Assembly (NCBI RefSeq): GCF_001625445.1
Contig: NZ_LWHG01000031.1
Location: forward strand, 124,001 to 188,000
DNA length: 64,000 bases
Reading direction: 5' to 3'
Source of the DNA: Haladaptatus sp. R4
Lineage (GTDB): Archaea; Halobacteriota; Halobacteria; Halobacteriales; Haladaptataceae
The position numbers and the translations under genes were made by a program. The notes under the pieces were generated by a model. It worked only from the letters and a program-made list of their open reading frames with translations, was not told the DNA's origin and made no database searches. Of this stretch, positions 63,267 through 64,000 are shown one piece after another. Every line of letters starts with the position of its first letter. Position 1 is the stretch's first letter.

Positions 63267-63856
63267 CCGGGGCCGCCGGGCTCGTAGCGTCGAACTACGA
63301 CTACCAGACGTACGACGACGACGCGGAAGCGACCGTTTCGTTCCGACAGGCCGAGATGGAGCGCGACCTGGGTCGACTCCACCGCTGGCTGAACGAACCG
63401 CACGTCCTGCCGTACTGGCAGTGGAACGACCCGCTTCCCGAATTCCGCCGGAAACTGGCCGACAAGTTGGCCGACGACCACCAGACACTCTACGTCGGCC
63501 ACCTCGACCACGTGCCGATGAGCTACTGGGAATCGTACTGGGCCGCGGACGACGACCTCGCCGCACACTACGACGCCCGTCCCGCCGACCAAGGCATCCA
63601 TCTGCTCATCGGCGTGCCGGAGTTCCTGGGCCACGGCTACGCGAAGCCCCTCCTTCGGGCGATGACGGCGTTCCAGTTCCGCCACGACGAGACCGACCGG
63701 GTCGTGACGGAACCGGACGTTCGCAACGACAAGGTCATCAGCGTCTTCGAGGCGTGCGGGTTCGAACCCCGGCGCGAGTTGTCCTTGGAGGAGAAGGATG
63801 GCCTGCTCATGGTCTGTGAGCGCGACCGGTTCGAGTCGGAGGTATTGGGTCGATGA
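63263..63856 (+). CDS. Siderophore N-acyltransferase (IucB/RhbD type)
   Basis: A 197-residue GNAT-fold protein with the IucB-like motif FRQAEMERDLGRLHRWLNEPHVLPYWQ and a C-terminal acetyl-CoA segment (FLGHGYAKPLLRAM). It would acetylate the hydroxylamine of 1,3-diaminopropane. The start overlaps the synthetase stop and the stop overlaps the monooxygenase ATG. The order equals rhbD. Confidence 0.88.
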   Translation: MTGAAGLVASNYDYQTYDDDAEATVSFRQAEMERDLGRLHRWLNEPHVLPYWQWNDPLPEFRRKLADKLADDHQTLYVGHLDHVPMSYWESYWAADDDLAAHYDARPADQGIHLLIGVPEFLGHGYAKPLLRAMTAFQFRHDETDRVVTEPDVRNDKVISVFEACGFEPRRELSLEEKDGLLMVCERDRFESEVLGR

Positions 63857-64000
63857 CCGATTCCTACGACGTGGTCGGCGTCGCCCTCGGCCCGTTCAAC
63901 CTCGGGTTGGCGGCGCTGTTGGACGACACCGACTGCGACGCGCTGTTCCTCGAACAGAAGCCCGAGTTCGAGTGGCACGGCGGCATGCTCATCGAGGACG
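63853..64000 (+). CDS. Diamine N-hydroxylase (IucD/RhbE type), N-terminal part
   Basis: The first 49 residues of a FAD-dependent N-hydroxylating monooxygenase. It starts MTDSYDVVGVALGPFNLGLA, with the GxGPxNL FAD site, and contains FEWHGGM, typical of lysine and ornithine hydroxylases. The gene runs off the window. It overlaps the acyltransferase stop by four bases. The next gene is expected to be a second IucC-type synthetase (rhbF), but it is not visible. Confidence 0.88.
   Translation, partial: MTDSYDVVGVALGPFNLGLAALLDDTDCDALFLEQKPEFEWHGGMLIED

Noticed and set aside
1-64000. Transposases, integrases, tRNA or rRNA genes
   Set aside because: No such protein motifs, cloverleaf sequences or rRNA segments were found on either strand.

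Overview
This window looks like haloarchaeal chromosome. It is GC-rich and its proteins are strongly acidic. Twin-arginine signals are common, genes often overlap by ATGA, and there are many small CxxC zinc-ribbon proteins and several HTH-10 (bacterio-opsin-activator type) regulators. A glyoxylate shunt of haloarchaeal type and an assimilatory siroheme nitrite/sulfite reductase are also present. Family content suggests a heterotrophic member of Halobacteriales; the genus cannot be fixed from the sequence alone. I see no rRNA, tRNA, transposase, integrase or CRISPR array.

Layout. 1-5.7 kb: a sugar ABC transporter operon (binding protein, two permeases, a 57-residue membrane protein, ATPase) followed by a GlpR/DeoR repressor and 1-phosphofructokinase, all on the minus strand. 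5.8-11.4 kb: an amino-acid permease, small proteins, a frameshifted two-domain KaiC-like ATPase, a three-gene overlapping set of small proteins including two zinc ribbons, and a zinc-ribbon TackOD1-like protein. 11.4-15.1 kb: a surface module with an N-glycosylation-sequon-rich repeat protein, an HTH-10 regulator, DUF6114 and DUF6230. 15.3-17.9 kb: aceB, aceA and a 74-residue leader gene. 18-29.8 kb: exported and membrane proteins, an MFS carrier, a carotenoid oxygenase, an MscS channel, two PQQ-propeller lipoproteins and an acyl-CoA synthetase. 29.9-34.9 kb: five transcription-regulator genes. 35.1-39.4 kb: a formaldehyde-dehydrogenase-like enzyme, then a less GC-rich patch with a DUF3592 protein, a TraB-like membrane protein and an exported Cys-rich protein. 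39.5-47 kb: nitrite/sulfite reductase with siroheme genes. 47-58.4 kb: DUF3891, cupins, a beta-helix protein, a polysaccharide deacetylase, an EamA transporter, a DHH phosphoesterase and a two-domain universal stress protein. 58.4-64 kb: a citrate-hydroxamate siderophore operon in rhizobactin order, with two DtxR-type palindromes in front.

How the genes work together. The sugar operon links uptake to phosphorylation and its own repressor. The siroheme genes supply the cofactor of the adjacent reductase. The siderophore genes make 1,3-diaminopropane, hydroxylate and acylate it, and condense it with citrate under likely iron control.

Caution. At least nine genes carry reading-frame breaks where the protein clearly continues in another frame, mostly explained by one missing base. 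Assembly or base-calling errors are the simplest explanation. Those genes are listed as frameshifted and should not be taken as biologically dead without read-level checks.
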